Source: Nocardia cyriacigeorgica GUH-2 (GTDB taxonomy: Bacteria > Actinomycetota > Actinomycetes > Mycobacteriales > Mycobacteriaceae). Taken from it: a stretch of 64,000 nt of DNA. Location: assembly GCF_000284035.1 (NCBI RefSeq), contig NC_016887.1, positions 1,054,001-1,118,000 of the forward strand, read 5' to 3'. The notes under the pieces are model-generated. The model saw only the letters and a program-made list of their open reading frames with translations, had not been told where the DNA came from and searched no databases. Each line of letters starts with the position of its first letter. The stretch's first letter is position 1. A program made the position numbers and the translations under genes. This document shows, piece after piece, positions 7,701-18,528 of the stretch.

Positions 7701-8831
7701 GTGAATGCGCAAGTCGAGACGGTCGTCGATCTGGATGCCATCGCTCATAACGTGCGGATCCTGCGGGAACACGCGGGTGACGCGGCGGTGATGATCGTGG
7801 TGAAGGCCGACGGCTACAACCACGGCGCGGTCGAGGTCGGGCGGGCCGCGCTGGCGGCGGGTGCGGCGGAACTCGGCGTCACCACGATCAGCGAAGCGGT
7901 GCAACTGCGCGAGGCCGGGATCACCGCGCCGATCCTGACCTGGCTCAACAACTCCGATGCCGATTACGGGGCCGGCATCGCCGCCGACATCGAGATCGGC
8001 GTGTCCTCGCTGACGCAGCTACGCGGCGTCGAGGCGGCGGCCCGGCGGCTCGGGCGCACCGCCACGCTGACGCTCAAGGTCGACACCGGCCTCAACCGCA
8101 ACGGCGTCTCGGTCACCGAATACCGCGACGTCCTCACGGCGCTGCGCGGCCTCGTCGACGAGCAGGTGGTGCGCTTCCGCGCGATCTTCTCGCACCTGGC
8201 GCACGCCGACGAACCGCATCATCCGATCATCGACGTCCAGCGCGACCGCTTCGTCGAGGCCATCGCCGTCGCCAAGGAATACGGCCTGGAGCCGGAGATC
8301 ACCCACCTGGCCAATTCGGCCGCCACGCTGACCCGTCCCGATCTCGCCTTCGACATGGTGCGCCCGGGCATCGCGGTCTACGGCCTGTCCCCGGTGCCCG
8401 AGCTCGGCGATTTCGGCCTGCGCCCGGCCATGACCTTCCAGGCCGAGGTCTCGCTGGTCAAACGGGTCGCCGCCGGTGAGGGCGTGTCCTACGGGCACGA
8501 GTGGATCGCCCCGCACGACACCACCGTCGCGCTCATCCCGGCCGGATACGCCGACGGTGTCTGGCGCCGGCTCGGCGGACGTTTCGACGTCTGGGTGCGC
8601 GGCGCGCGGCGGCCCAGCATCGGGCGGGTGTGCATGGATCAGCTGGTCATCGACCTCGGCGAGAACCTCGACGGCGTCACCGAGGGCGATACCGCGGTCC
8701 TGTTCGGCACCGGCGAAGGCGGCCAACCGCACGCGCAGGAATGGGCCGATCTGCTCGAGACCATCCACTACGAGGTGGTGTGCGCACCCCGCGGCCGCGC
8801 GGTGCGCCGATTCCGAGGCGGGCCGCAGTGA
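7701..8831 (+). CDS. alr: Alanine racemase
   Basis: 376 residues from the GTG at 7701. A PLP-dependent enzyme of fold type III that interconverts L- and D-alanine for peptidoglycan. Lys35 in IVVKADGYNHG is the Schiff-base lysine, and the tyrosine in GVSYGHEW (about residue 264) is the second catalytic base; MVRPGIAVYGLSP and GRVCMDQLVIDLG are family motifs. An ATG at 7671 would add ten residues; the GTG is preferred because family similarity starts at VETVVDLDAIAHN and an AGGA precedes it. The last bases overlap the start of the next hydrolase gene (GTGA), implying translational coupling. Confidence 0.95.
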   Translation: MNAQVETVVDLDAIAHNVRILREHAGDAAVMIVVKADGYNHGAVEVGRAALAAGAAELGVTTISEAVQLREAGITAPILTWLNNSDADYGAGIAADIEIGVSSLTQLRGVEAAARRLGRTATLTLKVDTGLNRNGVSVTEYRDVLTALRGLVDEQVVRFRAIFSHLAHADEPHHPIIDVQRDRFVEAIAVAKEYGLEPEITHLANSAATLTRPDLAFDMVRPGIAVYGLSPVPELGDFGLRPAMTFQAEVSLVKRVAAGEGVSYGHEWIAPHDTTVALIPAGYADGVWRRLGGRFDVWVRGARRPSIGRVCMDQLVIDLGENLDGVTEGDTAVLFGTGEGGQPHAQEWADLLETIHYEVVCAPRGRAVRRFRGGPQ

Positions 8832-9904
8832 GCAAACGCCGGGTGACCGTCCTGCGCGGCGGTATGGCCACCGCGGGCCTGGTCGCGGCCATGGCCGGGG
8901 TGCACGCACTCCGGCGCGCGGGGGCCAAGGTGCTGGTGCCGGTGGCCCGCGATCCGTACCGCGGCGAGGACTTCTCGCTGATCGACTCCGACCGGGCCGG
9001 GGAGGTCCGCGCCGATGACGGTGTCGTGCTGGCGACCCGCGAATGCGGTCCCGCCGACGCCCCCGTCACCGTCGTCTTCGTGCACGGCTTCTGCAACACC
9101 ATGGAGTCGTTCCACTTCCAGCGCCGTCACCTCGAACAGCGCTGGGGTCCGCAGGTGCGGATGGTGCTGTTCGATCTGCGCGGGCACGGACGCTCGGGCG
9201 CTCCGGAAGCCCAGCGCTGCACCGTCCGCCAGCTCGGGCGCGACCTGGTGCGCGTCATCGAGGCGAAGGCGCCGGACGGGCCGCTGGTGCTGGTCGGGCA
9301 TTCGCTCGGCGGGATGGCGGTCCTGGCCGCGGCGGCCCAATACCGGGCGCTGTTCGAGCAGCGGGTTGCGGGCGTCGCCCTGCTGTCGACGGCGGCGGCC
9401 GAGGTGGCCAGCGCCGGGCTCGGCCAGCTGTTGCGCAATCCGACCCTCGACGGGTTCCGGATGGCGGTGCACACCGCGCCGGCGCTGGTGCAGACCGGCC
9501 GGATGACGGCCAAGCATGTGATCGCGCCGATCCTGCACGTGAGCTCGTTCCACGGTCCGGTGAGCCCGACGTTGTCGCGGTTCGCCACGCTGATGATCGA
9601 CCGCACCCCGGTCGAGACGATCGTCAAATTCCTGAAAGCGATCGAATTGCACGACGAATCGGCCGCGCTGCCGGTGCTCGCCGATATCCCGGTGCTGATC
9701 ATGGGCGGTAAACACGATCTGGTGATCCCGTTCCGCAACTCCCGGGCGCTGGCGCGTGAACTGCCGGAGGCCGAACTGGTCGAGCTGCCGGAGGCGGCGC
9801 ATATGCCGCAGCTGCAGTTCGCCGATCTGGTCGACGCCGCCCTGGACCGGCTGCTGCTGCGCGCCGGCGTCGTCACCGGCACACCGGAGGTGACCGGTGA
9901 CTGA
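8828..9904 (+). CDS. Alpha/beta hydrolase, probable membrane-attached lipase/esterase
   Basis: 358 residues from a GTG whose TGA-overlapping context (GTGA) couples it to alr. The N-terminus (RGGMATAGLVAAMAGVHAL) is one hydrophobic segment that could anchor it in the membrane or act as a signal. The hydrolase core shows the oxyanion HGFCNTMESF, then DLRGHGRSGAPE, the nucleophile Ser159 in LVGHSLGGMA, the acid in IMGGKHDLVIP and the histidine in LPEAAHMPQLQ, so the triad is intact. The substrate is unknown. The gene sits between alr and tsaE and overlaps tsaE by eight bases, so the whole alr-tsaE segment looks like one operon. Confidence 0.88.
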   Translation: MSKRRVTVLRGGMATAGLVAAMAGVHALRRAGAKVLVPVARDPYRGEDFSLIDSDRAGEVRADDGVVLATRECGPADAPVTVVFVHGFCNTMESFHFQRRHLEQRWGPQVRMVLFDLRGHGRSGAPEAQRCTVRQLGRDLVRVIEAKAPDGPLVLVGHSLGGMAVLAAAAQYRALFEQRVAGVALLSTAAAEVASAGLGQLLRNPTLDGFRMAVHTAPALVQTGRMTAKHVIAPILHVSSFHGPVSPTLSRFATLMIDRTPVETIVKFLKAIELHDESAALPVLADIPVLIMGGKHDLVIPFRNSRALARELPEAELVELPEAAHMPQLQFADLVDAALDRLLLRAGVVTGTPEVTGD

Positions 9905-10370
9905 ACACCAGCGCACCCTGCCCACCGTCGCCGACACCGAAGCGCTCGGCCGGGAACTGGCCGCCGGCCTCGTCGCGGGCGATCTCGTCGTGCTCGACGG
10001 ACCGCTCGGCGCCGGCAAGACCGCGTTGACCCGGGGCATCGCCGCCGGGCTCGGCGTGCAGGGCCGGGTCAGCTCGCCGACGTTCATCATCGCCCGCAGG
10101 CACCGCGCGGGCGATCGCCGTGGCGCGGCCCCGGTGGCGCTGGTGCACGTGGACGCCTACCGCCTCGGCGGCGGGCTCGACGAGCTCGACGCCCTCGACC
10201 TGGACACCGACCTGCACGATGCGGTGGTCGTCGTGGAATGGGGTGGCGGTGTCGTGGAGCACCTCACCGACCGTCATCTGCGGGTGCGGCTGACCCGCGA
10301 ACCGGAATCAGAGGTGCGGGTCGCGACCTGGGAGTGGATCGAACGCCAGGTCGACCCGGCGGCGGGCTAG
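9897..10370 (+). CDS. tsaE: tRNA threonylcarbamoyladenosine biosynthesis ATPase TsaE
   Basis: 157 residues, start GTG at 9897 with GGAGG about eight bases before it. TsaE is the ATPase that activates the TsaB-TsaD complex forming t6A37 in ANN-decoding tRNAs. The Walker A motif GPLGAGKT is at about residues 36-43, the SSPTFIIARR segment carries the switch threonine, and HVDAYRLGG plus VVVEWGGGV are the family's metal-binding and tryptophan motifs. A short insertion (RRHRAGDRRGAAP) lengthens the loop after the SPTF motif. It overlaps the preceding hydrolase and lies 150 bases before tsaB. Confidence 0.95.
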   Translation: MTEHQRTLPTVADTEALGRELAAGLVAGDLVVLDGPLGAGKTALTRGIAAGLGVQGRVSSPTFIIARRHRAGDRRGAAPVALVHVDAYRLGGGLDELDALDLDTDLHDAVVVVEWGGGVVEHLTDRHLRVRLTREPESEVRVATWEWIERQVDPAAG

Positions 10371-10520
10371 CGGCCCACTTGCGCCACGCTCGAACGCCTG
10401 CGCGGCTTCGGCAACGCTGTGACGTGGGCAACCTCCGGCGGTGCGAGCGCACGCGGCTGCGCGCCGCGACCCTCAGGGCTGCGCGACGCGTGGGGACCAA
10501 CCGGTATCGTTGGGCCAATC

Positions 10521-11243
10521 ATGCTTGTACTTGCTGTCGACACCGCGACGCCCGCCGTTACAGCGGGATTGGTGGAATTGGAGCAGTCCGCGGCCGGTGC
10601 CCAGGCACCGGCCGACGTGCGCACCATCGCCGTCCGGGTGCGGGTCGACGCCCGCGCCCACGCCGAGGTGCTCACCCCGCAGATCCTCGAATGCCTCAGC
10701 GAGGCAGGGCGATCCAGGACCGATATCGCGGCCGTCGTGGTCGGTGTCGGGCCCGGGCCGTTCACCGGATTACGGGTCGGCATGGCCACCGCGGCCGCCT
10801 TCGGTGACGCCCTCGGCATCCCGGTGTACGGCGTGTGCAGCCTCGACGCCATCGCCGCCGACGGCGCCCGCGACCTCGCCCCCGGGGCCGAACTGCTGGT
10901 GGTGACCGATGCCCGCCGCCGCGAGGTGTACTCGGCGCGCTACCGCGAAGACCTGCCGTGGGCCCAAGGCGGCATCGGCCGCCGCGTCGCGGGCCCCGAT
11001 GTGGGCAAGCCAGGGGATCTGGATACCGAGCAGGCCACCGTCGTCGCCGGGTCGGCCTCCCACGTCGACCTGTTCGACCTACCGGTGCTACCGGTGGAGA
11101 CGCCGTCACCGGCCGGGCTGGTGCGGGTCGCGGCGCCGGCCGTGCTGGCACGAGCGGTGCCCGAACCGCTGGTCCCGCTGTATCTGCGCAGGCCCGACGC
11201 GGTGGAGCAGAGCTACCGCACCCTCGACCGGACGGGGGCGTAG
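10521..11243 (+). CDS. tsaB: tRNA threonylcarbamoyladenosine biosynthesis protein TsaB
   Basis: 240 residues beginning MLVLAVDTATPAVTAGL. TsaB is the inactive ASKHA-fold partner of TsaD in t6A synthesis. The N-terminal half carries HAEVLTPQILECL and the family signature VVGVGPGPFTGLRVGMATA, followed by VTDARRREVYSARY. An upstream extension in the same frame is basic and low in complexity, so the ATG at 10521 is preferred. It is followed two bases later by rimI, giving the conserved actinobacterial tsaB-rimI-tsaD order. Confidence 0.95.
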   Translation: MLVLAVDTATPAVTAGLVELEQSAAGAQAPADVRTIAVRVRVDARAHAEVLTPQILECLSEAGRSRTDIAAVVVGVGPGPFTGLRVGMATAAAFGDALGIPVYGVCSLDAIAADGARDLAPGAELLVVTDARRREVYSARYREDLPWAQGGIGRRVAGPDVGKPGDLDTEQATVVAGSASHVDLFDLPVLPVETPSPAGLVRVAAPAVLARAVPEPLVPLYLRRPDAVEQSYRTLDRTGA

Positions 11244-11245
11244 TC

Positions 11246-11761
11246 GTGGGTATCCGCATCGAACCGATGACCGTCGCCGATATCGACCGCTGCGTGGAAC
11301 TCGAGCAGTTGCTGTTCCCCGAGGACGACCCCTGGCATGCGGTGTCGTTCCGGTCCGAGCTCGCGGCCGGGCACAACCGCTACATCACCGCCCGCGACGA
11401 CGACGGCCGGATGGTCGGCTACGCCGGGATCGCGCTGCTCGGTGATACCGAACACCCCGAGGCCGAGGTGCACACCATCGGCGTCGACCCGCAATGCCAT
11501 CGCGCGGGCATCGGGACCAAACTGCTCGAAGCCCTGCTCGCCGAGGCGGGCGTGCGCGGCGGGCCGGTATTCCTCGAGGTCCGCACCGACAACGCCCCGG
11601 CCATCGCGCTCTACGCCAAGCACGGCTTCCACATCATCGGGCTGCGCAAGAACTACTACCACCCCAGCGGCGCCGACGCCTACACCATGCGCAGGCCTGC
11701 GCTGTCGCCGGAGAGCGCGCAGTGGGGCGAGGCGAATCGACCGGACGAGGTGCTGTCGTGA
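11246..11761 (+). CDS. rimI: Ribosomal-protein-alanine N-acetyltransferase RimI
   Basis: 171 residues from the GTG at 11246. A GNAT-fold enzyme that acetylates protein N-termini, in E. coli that of ribosomal protein S18. Motif A, which binds acetyl-CoA, is visible as [15 protein letters not shown], followed by [29 protein letters not shown], matching the RimI signature of asparagine, alpha helix and NYY. About 25 residues after the core (from SPESAQWGE) are not conserved. Its stop overlaps the tsaD GTG start by three bases. Confidence 0.93.
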   Translation: MGIRIEPMTVADIDRCVELEQLLFPEDDPWHAVSFRSELAAGHNRYITARDDDGRMVGYAGIALLGDTEHPEAEVHTIGVDPQCHRAGIGTKLLEALLAEAGVRGGPVFLEVRTDNAPAIALYAKHGFHIIGLRKNYYHPSGADAYTMRRPALSPESAQWGEANRPDEVLS

Positions 11762-12801
11762 TCGTCATGGGTATCGAGAGCTCCTGCGACGAAACCGGTG
11801 TCGGCATCGTCCGCCGCCACCCGGACGGCACGTGTGAGCTGCTGGCCGACGAGGTCGCCTCGAGCGTCGACCAGCACGCCCGCTTCGGCGGTGTGGTGCC
11901 CGAGATCGCTTCGCGCGCGCATCTGGAGGCCATCGTGCCCGCCATGCGGCGCGCGCTGTCGAGCGCGGGCATCGTCGCCCCGGACGCGCTCGCGGTCACC
12001 ATCGGCCCCGGCCTGGCCGGTGCGCTGCTGGTCGGTGTCGCCGCCGCCAAGGCCTACGCCGCGGCCTGGGATGTGCCGTTCTACGCGCTCAACCACCTCG
12101 GCGGGCATGTCGCGGTGGACACCCTCGAGCACGGGCCGATGCCGCCGTGTGTGGCGCTGCTGGTCTCGGGCGGGCATACCCATCTGCTGCACGTCACCGA
12201 TCTGGCCGAGCCGATCGTCGAGCTGGGCAGCACCGTCGACGACGCGGCGGGCGAGGCGTTCGACAAGGTCGCGCGGTTGCTCGGTCTCGGCTTCCCCGGT
12301 GGCCCCGCGCTGGACGCGGCCGCTACCTCGGGTGACCCGAAAGCCATCGCGTTCCCGCGCGGGATGACCGGCCCGCGCGATCCGCGCTATGACTTCTCGT
12401 TCTCCGGCTTGAAGACCGCGGTGGCCCGCTATGTCGAGGCCGCCCAGCGTGACGGGGTGGCGGCCGCGGATCTGCCGATCCCGGATATCGCGGCCTCGTT
12501 CCAGGAGGCGGTCGCCGATGTGCTCACCATGAAGGCGGTGCGCGCGGCGCAGGACGTCGGCGTGGGCACGCTGGTGCTCGGCGGTGGCGCCACCGCCAAT
12601 TCGCGGATCCGGTCGCTGGCCGAAGAGCGTTGCGCGGCAGCCGGTTTGGAGCTGCGGGTGCCGAAGCCGCGGCTGTGCACCGATAACGGTGTGATGATCG
12701 CGGCGCTGGGCGCCCATGTGATCGCGGGTGGCGCGCAGCCGTCGCCGTTGACGGTGGCGACCGACCCGGGGCTGCCGGTGTCGGTCAGTCAGATTTCCTG
12801 A
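11758..12801 (+). CDS. tsaD: tRNA N6-adenosine threonylcarbamoyltransferase TsaD
   Basis: 347 residues. The catalytic ASKHA-fold subunit that transfers threonylcarbamoyl to A37 of tRNA. It starts [18 protein letters not shown], where SCDET is the nucleotide-binding loop, and carries the iron-binding HxxxH in [10 protein letters not shown] as well as [22 protein letters not shown] and [14 protein letters not shown]. The GTG at 11758 overlaps the rimI stop (GTGA); the ATG at 11767 is an alternative. It closes the tsaE-tsaB-rimI-tsaD block just upstream of the groESL locus, as in mycobacteria. Confidence 0.97.
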   Translation: MIVMGIESSCDETGVGIVRRHPDGTCELLADEVASSVDQHARFGGVVPEIASRAHLEAIVPAMRRALSSAGIVAPDALAVTIGPGLAGALLVGVAAAKAYAAAWDVPFYALNHLGGHVAVDTLEHGPMPPCVALLVSGGHTHLLHVTDLAEPIVELGSTVDDAAGEAFDKVARLLGLGFPGGPALDAAATSGDPKAIAFPRGMTGPRDPRYDFSFSGLKTAVARYVEAAQRDGVAAADLPIPDIAASFQEAVADVLTMKAVRAAQDVGVGTLVLGGGATANSRIRSLAEERCAAAGLELRVPKPRLCTDNGVMIAALGAHVIAGGAQPSPLTVATDPGLPVSVSQIS

Positions 12802-13025
12802 GCCAGAACTGCCGGGCCTCGGCCGCCGATGTGCGCGCGGGCTCGACCGCGGTCTGCCCGGTGCCGGTTGGCCGGCGATCCTGAGCTTTGCAACCGCTGG
12901 ACCCCGGGCGCTGGGTGCGGACGGAGGCACCGGCCATGGTGCATCGGGGCGCGATCTGGCGTCGACGCGGGATGCTCGATCTGTCGACTCGTGGGGACTT
13001 CGGGTGGCGGCAGGAGCGCCGCTGC

Positions 13026-14600
13026 TCAGTCCGTCGGCTTGATCGGCTCGCCCTCCGATGAGCCCGTGCCGGCCCGAGGGAGCGGCACGCGGCCTTGCGC
13101 CGGTGCCTGAGCCGGTGGGCCGCTCGGCCGCACCGTCGTCGGCGCGGCGCCGGGGGTCGGCGTGCCGGTGGTCGTCGGCTCGGAGTCTTCAGCGCCCTCG
13201 CGCCCGGTGTCCGGCGCCGCCCCGGAACCCGACGGCGGCGTGGTGGTGGGCGGGAACAACGGGCCAAGCAGCTCGGGCAGCTCCGGGAAGGGGATCGGCG
13301 GCAGATTCGGGTCGGGCCGCAGCGTCGGCTGTGACGACGACGTACGCGGCGTGGTCGGCGCGACGCCGGTGGTGCTCGGCACCTCATCGGGACTGGTGCT
13401 CGGCGCGATCGTGGTGCCGGTGGGTCCGGTGGGGACCTGGCGCTCGCCGCCGGTGGTGGCGCTGCCGGGGATGGCCGGCGGATACGACGTCATCGTAGGC
13501 GGCAGTTCGGTGCTGCTGGTGGTGCCCGCGGGGGAGACCTCCTCGCCGGAGGTCGGGGCGAGCGCCTTCACGCCGTAGCCGATGACCAGCCCGACCACGA
13601 CGATGGCGCCGGCCAGCGTGCCGACGACCTTGGTGAAGGTGCCCACCGGCGCGTCCGAGGCCAGCGCGGCGACGGTTCCGGCGGCGGGCTGGGTCTCGTC
13701 GGCGACCAGCGCGGCGCCCTTGGCGATGACCGCGTCCGGATCGGGCACCGTGAGCACCGGGATATCGAGCTCGTGGTGCAGCGTCTCCACCACGGCGGGC
13801 ATATTGGCGCCGCCGCCGATCACACAGACCGCTTCCGGCCGCTCGGGTGCGCGCCCGAAGGTGACCGCGGTGAACGCGGCCAGTTCGCGCAGCTGATCGG
13901 CGATCAATTCCTCGAAGTCGGTGCGGGTGAGCTTGAGCGGACGCCCGGCCACATGGTCGATGGTGACCGCGGGCGCGATGGACAGATGTTCCTTGGCGGC
14001 GCGGCCCCGGTTGGTGAGCATGGTGCGATTGGGCCGGGTGCCGCGGCGGGCGTAGTGCGCGTCGACCAGATGGTGGTAGATCAGTTCGTCGATGGCATTG
14101 CCGCTGACGGTGGTGGTGCGCGCCGAATGCAGCACGGTGCCGTCGGCCTGGGTGGCGACGGTGACGGTGACGCCGGACGCGCCGACGTCGACCAGCGCGA
14201 CGGTGCGGTACCGGTCGACGAGGCCGGTGTGCCGCAGGTAGGCCAGCGCGGCGGTGGCCTCGGGTACCAGCTGGAGTTCGTGTTGTTTGCCGGTGGCCGA
14301 GCGGATGGCCTGGGCCTGGGCCTTGCTGCGGTAGGCCACCGCGACGGCGGTGGGCGGACGGCTCAGCGCCGCATCGAGATCGAAGGCCTTGGTGCCCGCG
14401 TAACCCGTATCGTGCGGATGGGTCGTCGGCAGCTGAGTGGTCATCAGCTCGATCGACGAGGCGACCAGATCGCCGAGATCGGAATGGGCGTCGGCCGACA
14501 CCACCCGGTAGTCGAAGCTCTGGGCCCCGTTTCCGGCGGTGGCGACGAGCGCCGAGCACACCACCTCGTTCCCGGCGGAGATACCGAGGGATGTTCGCAT
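13026..14600 (-). CDS. Hsp70-like ATPase-domain membrane protein with Pro/Thr-rich tail
   Basis: 524 residues. Residues 1 to about 310 have an actin/Hsp70-like nucleotide-binding fold: RTSLGISAGNEVVCSA (phosphate 1), LVPEATAALAYL, ALVDVGASGVTVTVA (phosphate 2) and VCVIGGGANMPAV (adenosine). No Hsp70 substrate-binding domain follows; instead there is one transmembrane segment (VVGTLAGAIVVVGLVIGYGV) and about 190 residues rich in Pro, Thr, Ser and Gly, probably outside the membrane. Such proteins are frequent in mycolic-acid bacteria but their role is unclear. The ATG at 14600 is chosen because GGGAGG lies five bases before it; an in-frame GTG at 14606 would overlap that site. It is convergent with tsaD and divergent from groES. 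Confidence 0.8.
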   Translation of the reverse strand: MRTSLGISAGNEVVCSALVATAGNGAQSFDYRVVSADAHSDLGDLVASSIELMTTQLPTTHPHDTGYAGTKAFDLDAALSRPPTAVAVAYRSKAQAQAIRSATGKQHELQLVPEATAALAYLRHTGLVDRYRTVALVDVGASGVTVTVATQADGTVLHSARTTTVSGNAIDELIYHHLVDAHYARRGTRPNRTMLTNRGRAAKEHLSIAPAVTIDHVAGRPLKLTRTDFEELIADQLRELAAFTAVTFGRAPERPEAVCVIGGGANMPAVVETLHHELDIPVLTVPDPDAVIAKGAALVADETQPAAGTVAALASDAPVGTFTKVVGTLAGAIVVVGLVIGYGVKALAPTSGEEVSPAGTTSSTELPPTMTSYPPAIPGSATTGGERQVPTGPTGTTIAPSTSPDEVPSTTGVAPTTPRTSSSQPTLRPDPNLPPIPFPELPELLGPLFPPTTTPPSGSGAAPDTGREGAEDSEPTTTGTPTPGAAPTTVRPSGPPAQAPAQGRVPLPRAGTGSSEGEPIKPTD

Positions 14601-15195
14601 GTTCACCTCCCTTCGAGCGGATGGTCCGGTGTCGGGCGACCATCTCGAATGGACTCCCGGCGCACCGCGTGGATGACGATCGAACCGGGTTCGCTATCCG
14701 GGCCGTCTCGTTGCCGGGTGGGCGCGGGGACGGTCGTGGATCGGGTGTTGCTTGGCTCTACTGTGCAGCTGGCCGGATCGTTCGTGACGGCCGGTGGTGC
14801 GCTGCGGACGCCGGTTCGTGATGAACCCGGCGGCCACCCAGCGACCGTCGTCCATACTGTCACAATCCGTTATCCGAACGTTACAGATTTTGTGAAGTAA
14901 TGGGAAGCCCTCGGAGCTGGGGGCGTGCCGAATGTATAGATCGGCCCTGCGCTGCGGCGATGCCCCCGACGACGATCCGGCGAATTGGCACCGCCCGGCC
15001 TTGAGCGCTGGCACTCTCGTGTATAGAGTGCTAGTGGCGCTGTGTGATGTGTGTGCCAGTGCCAGTTCGACTACTGAGCAGGTCCCGGCACCCGCGACGA
15101 CGGGGCCGTGCGCAGGCGTCGGCATCGTGACCGAACCGATGGTCCGGGACAACAGTCCCGGACGACCGTTATCCCCTGAAAGTGGAGGGCTCAAC
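14601..15195. other. Intergenic promoter region of the Hsp70-like gene and groES
   Basis: 595 bases between divergent genes. It contains the CIRCE operator described separately and a locally AT-rich stretch at 14870-14900. No convincing gene is seen on either strand; the open frame entering groES from 14932 has codon use unlike its surroundings and no ribosome-binding site. No HspR-type HAIR motif (CTTGAGT-N7-ACTCAAG) was found. Confidence 0.7.
15008..15034. promoter_or_regulatory. CIRCE operator (HrcA binding site) upstream of groES
   Basis: The inverted repeat CTGGCACTC-N9-GAGTGCTAG matches the CIRCE consensus TTAGCACTC-N9-GAGTGCTAA, with 9-base arms and a 9-base spacer. It lies about 160 bases before the groES start. 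HrcA bound here would repress groESL until heat shock. HrcA itself is not encoded in this window. Confidence 0.9.
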
Positions 15196-15498
15196 GTGGC
15201 GAGCGTGAACATCAAGCCGCTCGAGGACAAGATCCTCGTCCAGGCCAACGAGGCCGAGACGACGACGGCCTCCGGCCTGGTCATCCCGGACACTGCGAAG
15301 GAAAAGCCGCAGGAGGGCACCGTTGTCGCCGTCGGCCCCGGCCGGTGGGACGAGGATGGCGAGAAGCGCATCCCGCTGGATGTCCAGGAGGGCGACACCG
15401 TCATCTACAGCAAGTACGGCGGCACCGAGATCAAGTACCAGGGTGAGGAATACCTGATCCTGTCCGCGCGCGACGTGCTGGCTGTCGTCAGCAAGTAG
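15196..15498 (+). CDS. groES: Co-chaperonin GroES
   Basis: 100 residues from the GTG at 15196, preceded by GTGGAGGG. GroES caps the GroEL folding chamber as a heptamer. The family features are present: [12 protein letters not shown], the mobile loop [37 protein letters not shown] and the C-terminal [18 protein letters not shown]. The gene is controlled by the CIRCE element upstream and lies 102 bases before groEL. Confidence 0.98.
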   Translation: MASVNIKPLEDKILVQANEAETTTASGLVIPDTAKEKPQEGTVVAVGPGRWDEDGEKRIPLDVQEGDTVIYSKYGGTEIKYQGEEYLILSARDVLAVVSK

Positions 15499-15570
15499 GT
15501 CATCGCTGCGCATGGCGTTCCGCCCCGGTGTCGTCGTGACCCGGGGCGGAGTGCGTTCCGCGCACTGTGA

Positions 15571-17208
<1,638 letters not shown>

Positions 17209-17236
17209 TCCGGCTGACGCCTTAAAGGTGATCGAG

Positions 17237-17281
17237 CGGACCGTTCATGTTCCCCGCGGACGTGAACGGTCCGTTCGTTTT
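17237..17281 (+). terminator. Rho-independent terminator of groESL
   Basis: An 11-bp perfect stem, CGGACCGTTCA (17237-17247) with TGAACGGTCCG (17263-17273), is followed by TTCGTTTT. It lies 28 bases after the groEL stop. Confidence 0.85.
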
Positions 17282-17345
17282 CGGCCGTTCGGGGTCGGGA
17301 CGCGGGAAACCGCAACAGAATCCGGGGCGGAACCCGGAGCAGAAG

Positions 17346-17597
17346 TCAGGAAGCGACCGGCGGCTGCTCCGCGGCGATCGCGGTGAGCAGCCGCCCGCGC
17401 AGCGCCGCCGGCGGCTGAACAGCCGTCGCGGCGGCGAGCGCTGAGAGAGCCTCCCTGGTGAGGTGCACCTCGGTGATGAACTCGGCACGCCGAGCGGGGT
17501 CTTCACTGTCGAGCAGTTCTTGTACCGCTTGATGGTCTTCGTCGTCGATCGATCCGAGCGCGACGGTGTGCGCGAGATCGATCTGGCGTTCGTTCAT
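17346..17597 (-). CDS. Truncated RskA-like anti-sigma factor (sigma-binding domain only)
   Basis: 83 residues starting MNERQIDLAHTVALGSIDDED. The pattern LAHTVALGSID..E....ELL.SEDPARRAEF..E......LSALAAATAV.PPAALRGRLL matches the cytoplasmic N-terminal domain of RskA/RslA-type anti-sigma factors. A normal RskA is about 230 residues, with a membrane segment and an outer-face domain; this one stops right after the first domain, and no membrane segment follows in any frame before groEL. It could be a soluble partner or the remnant of a deletion. Its ATG is one base after the stop of the sigma-factor gene, so the two are almost certainly co-translated. Confidence 0.78.
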   Translation of the reverse strand: MNERQIDLAHTVALGSIDDEDHQAVQELLDSEDPARRAEFITEVHLTREALSALAAATAVQPPAALRGRLLTAIAAEQPPVAS

Positions 17598-17598
17598 C

Positions 17599-18264
17599 TC
17601 ACGTCACCCCCAAACTTTTCTTCAGTCGTGTCAATCCGTCCCGAATTCGGGACTTAACGGTCGGTAACCCTACGCCCAGATGGCTGGCCACCTCGGCGTA
17701 GGTTCGCCCGCCGTAGTAGGCGAGCGAGATGGCCTCCCGTTGAGTTTCGGTGAGCGCACCGAGACTGTCCAGGACGGCCTGTTGTTCGAATTTACGCTCG
17801 ACCTCCTCGGTGACCTCGTCGAAGTCGTTGCCGAGAACCCGTATCCCGTAAGCGACTTCGCGCTGGGTATGGGCCTGCTCGGCGCGCACCCGGTCGACGG
17901 CGCGGCGATGTGCCAGCGTCATCAGCCAAGTCGCGGCCGACCCCTTGTCCGGATCGAAACTCGCCGCCGTTCGCCAGACCTGGAGGTAGACCTCTTGTGC
18001 GGTCTCCTCCGCATAGCCCGGATCATGGAGGACGCGCAACACCAGACCGTAGACGCGCGCACACGTACGGTCGTAGAGCTCGGCGAACGCTTCCTGGTCG
18101 GACTGGCCACACCGATGTAAAAGCGCGGCGAGTTCGATGCTTTCAGCTGCGCGTGCCGAGACCGCAGATTCCACGCTGAGTGGAAAGGCTTCTCCACGGA
18201 ACGAGTCGCCCTCTGCGGCCGGCGGCCGCGTTGTCACAACGCTCCATTCTGTGTCATCGGTCAC
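17599..18264 (-). CDS. ECF RNA polymerase sigma factor, SigK-like
   Basis: 221 residues from a GTG. Region 2 reads LHRCGQSDQEAFAELYDRTCARVYGLVLRVLHDPGYAEETAQEVYLQVWRTA, and region 4 ALTETQREAISLAYYGGRTYAEVASHLGVGLPTVKSRIRDGLTRLKK, close in pattern to M. tuberculosis SigK. It has an unusually long N-terminal extension (about 45 residues) before region 2. In mycobacteria SigK is held by the membrane protein RskA; here the adjacent partner is truncated, so control must differ. An internal start nearer ELAALLHRC cannot be excluded. The symbol is left blank because orthology with sigK cannot be proven here. Confidence 0.85.
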   Translation of the reverse strand: MTDDTEWSVVTTRPPAAEGDSFRGEAFPLSVESAVSARAAESIELAALLHRCGQSDQEAFAELYDRTCARVYGLVLRVLHDPGYAEETAQEVYLQVWRTAASFDPDKGSAATWLMTLAHRRAVDRVRAEQAHTQREVAYGIRVLGNDFDEVTEEVERKFEQQAVLDSLGALTETQREAISLAYYGGRTYAEVASHLGVGLPTVKSRIRDGLTRLKKSLGVT

Positions 18265-18528
18265 TACCGTAGCGTGCCGCTATGGGATCCGCGCGGTAGG
18301 GGGCCTGTGAAACAGCGTGCGTTCGACGCCGACAGGCGAACCCGGTGGTGACCGGCGGCCTGACGGACGTTGTCGTGCGTGCGAGTCGAACAACCGTGTG
18401 CCGGCGCGCGACTCGACCGATAGTGCTGTCAGCAGTTGTTGCTAGGGATTCGGCGCCCTGCGCGATGCGGATGGGATGGATTCACAATCCGTCGCGAACG
18501 CCGGCGCGCGAGCGTGACCAGCGGCGAC

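Noticed and set aside
18377..18392. Possible LexA box TCGAACAACCGTGTGC
   Set aside because: The right half matches the consensus in only three of six bases and no SOS gene is adjacent.
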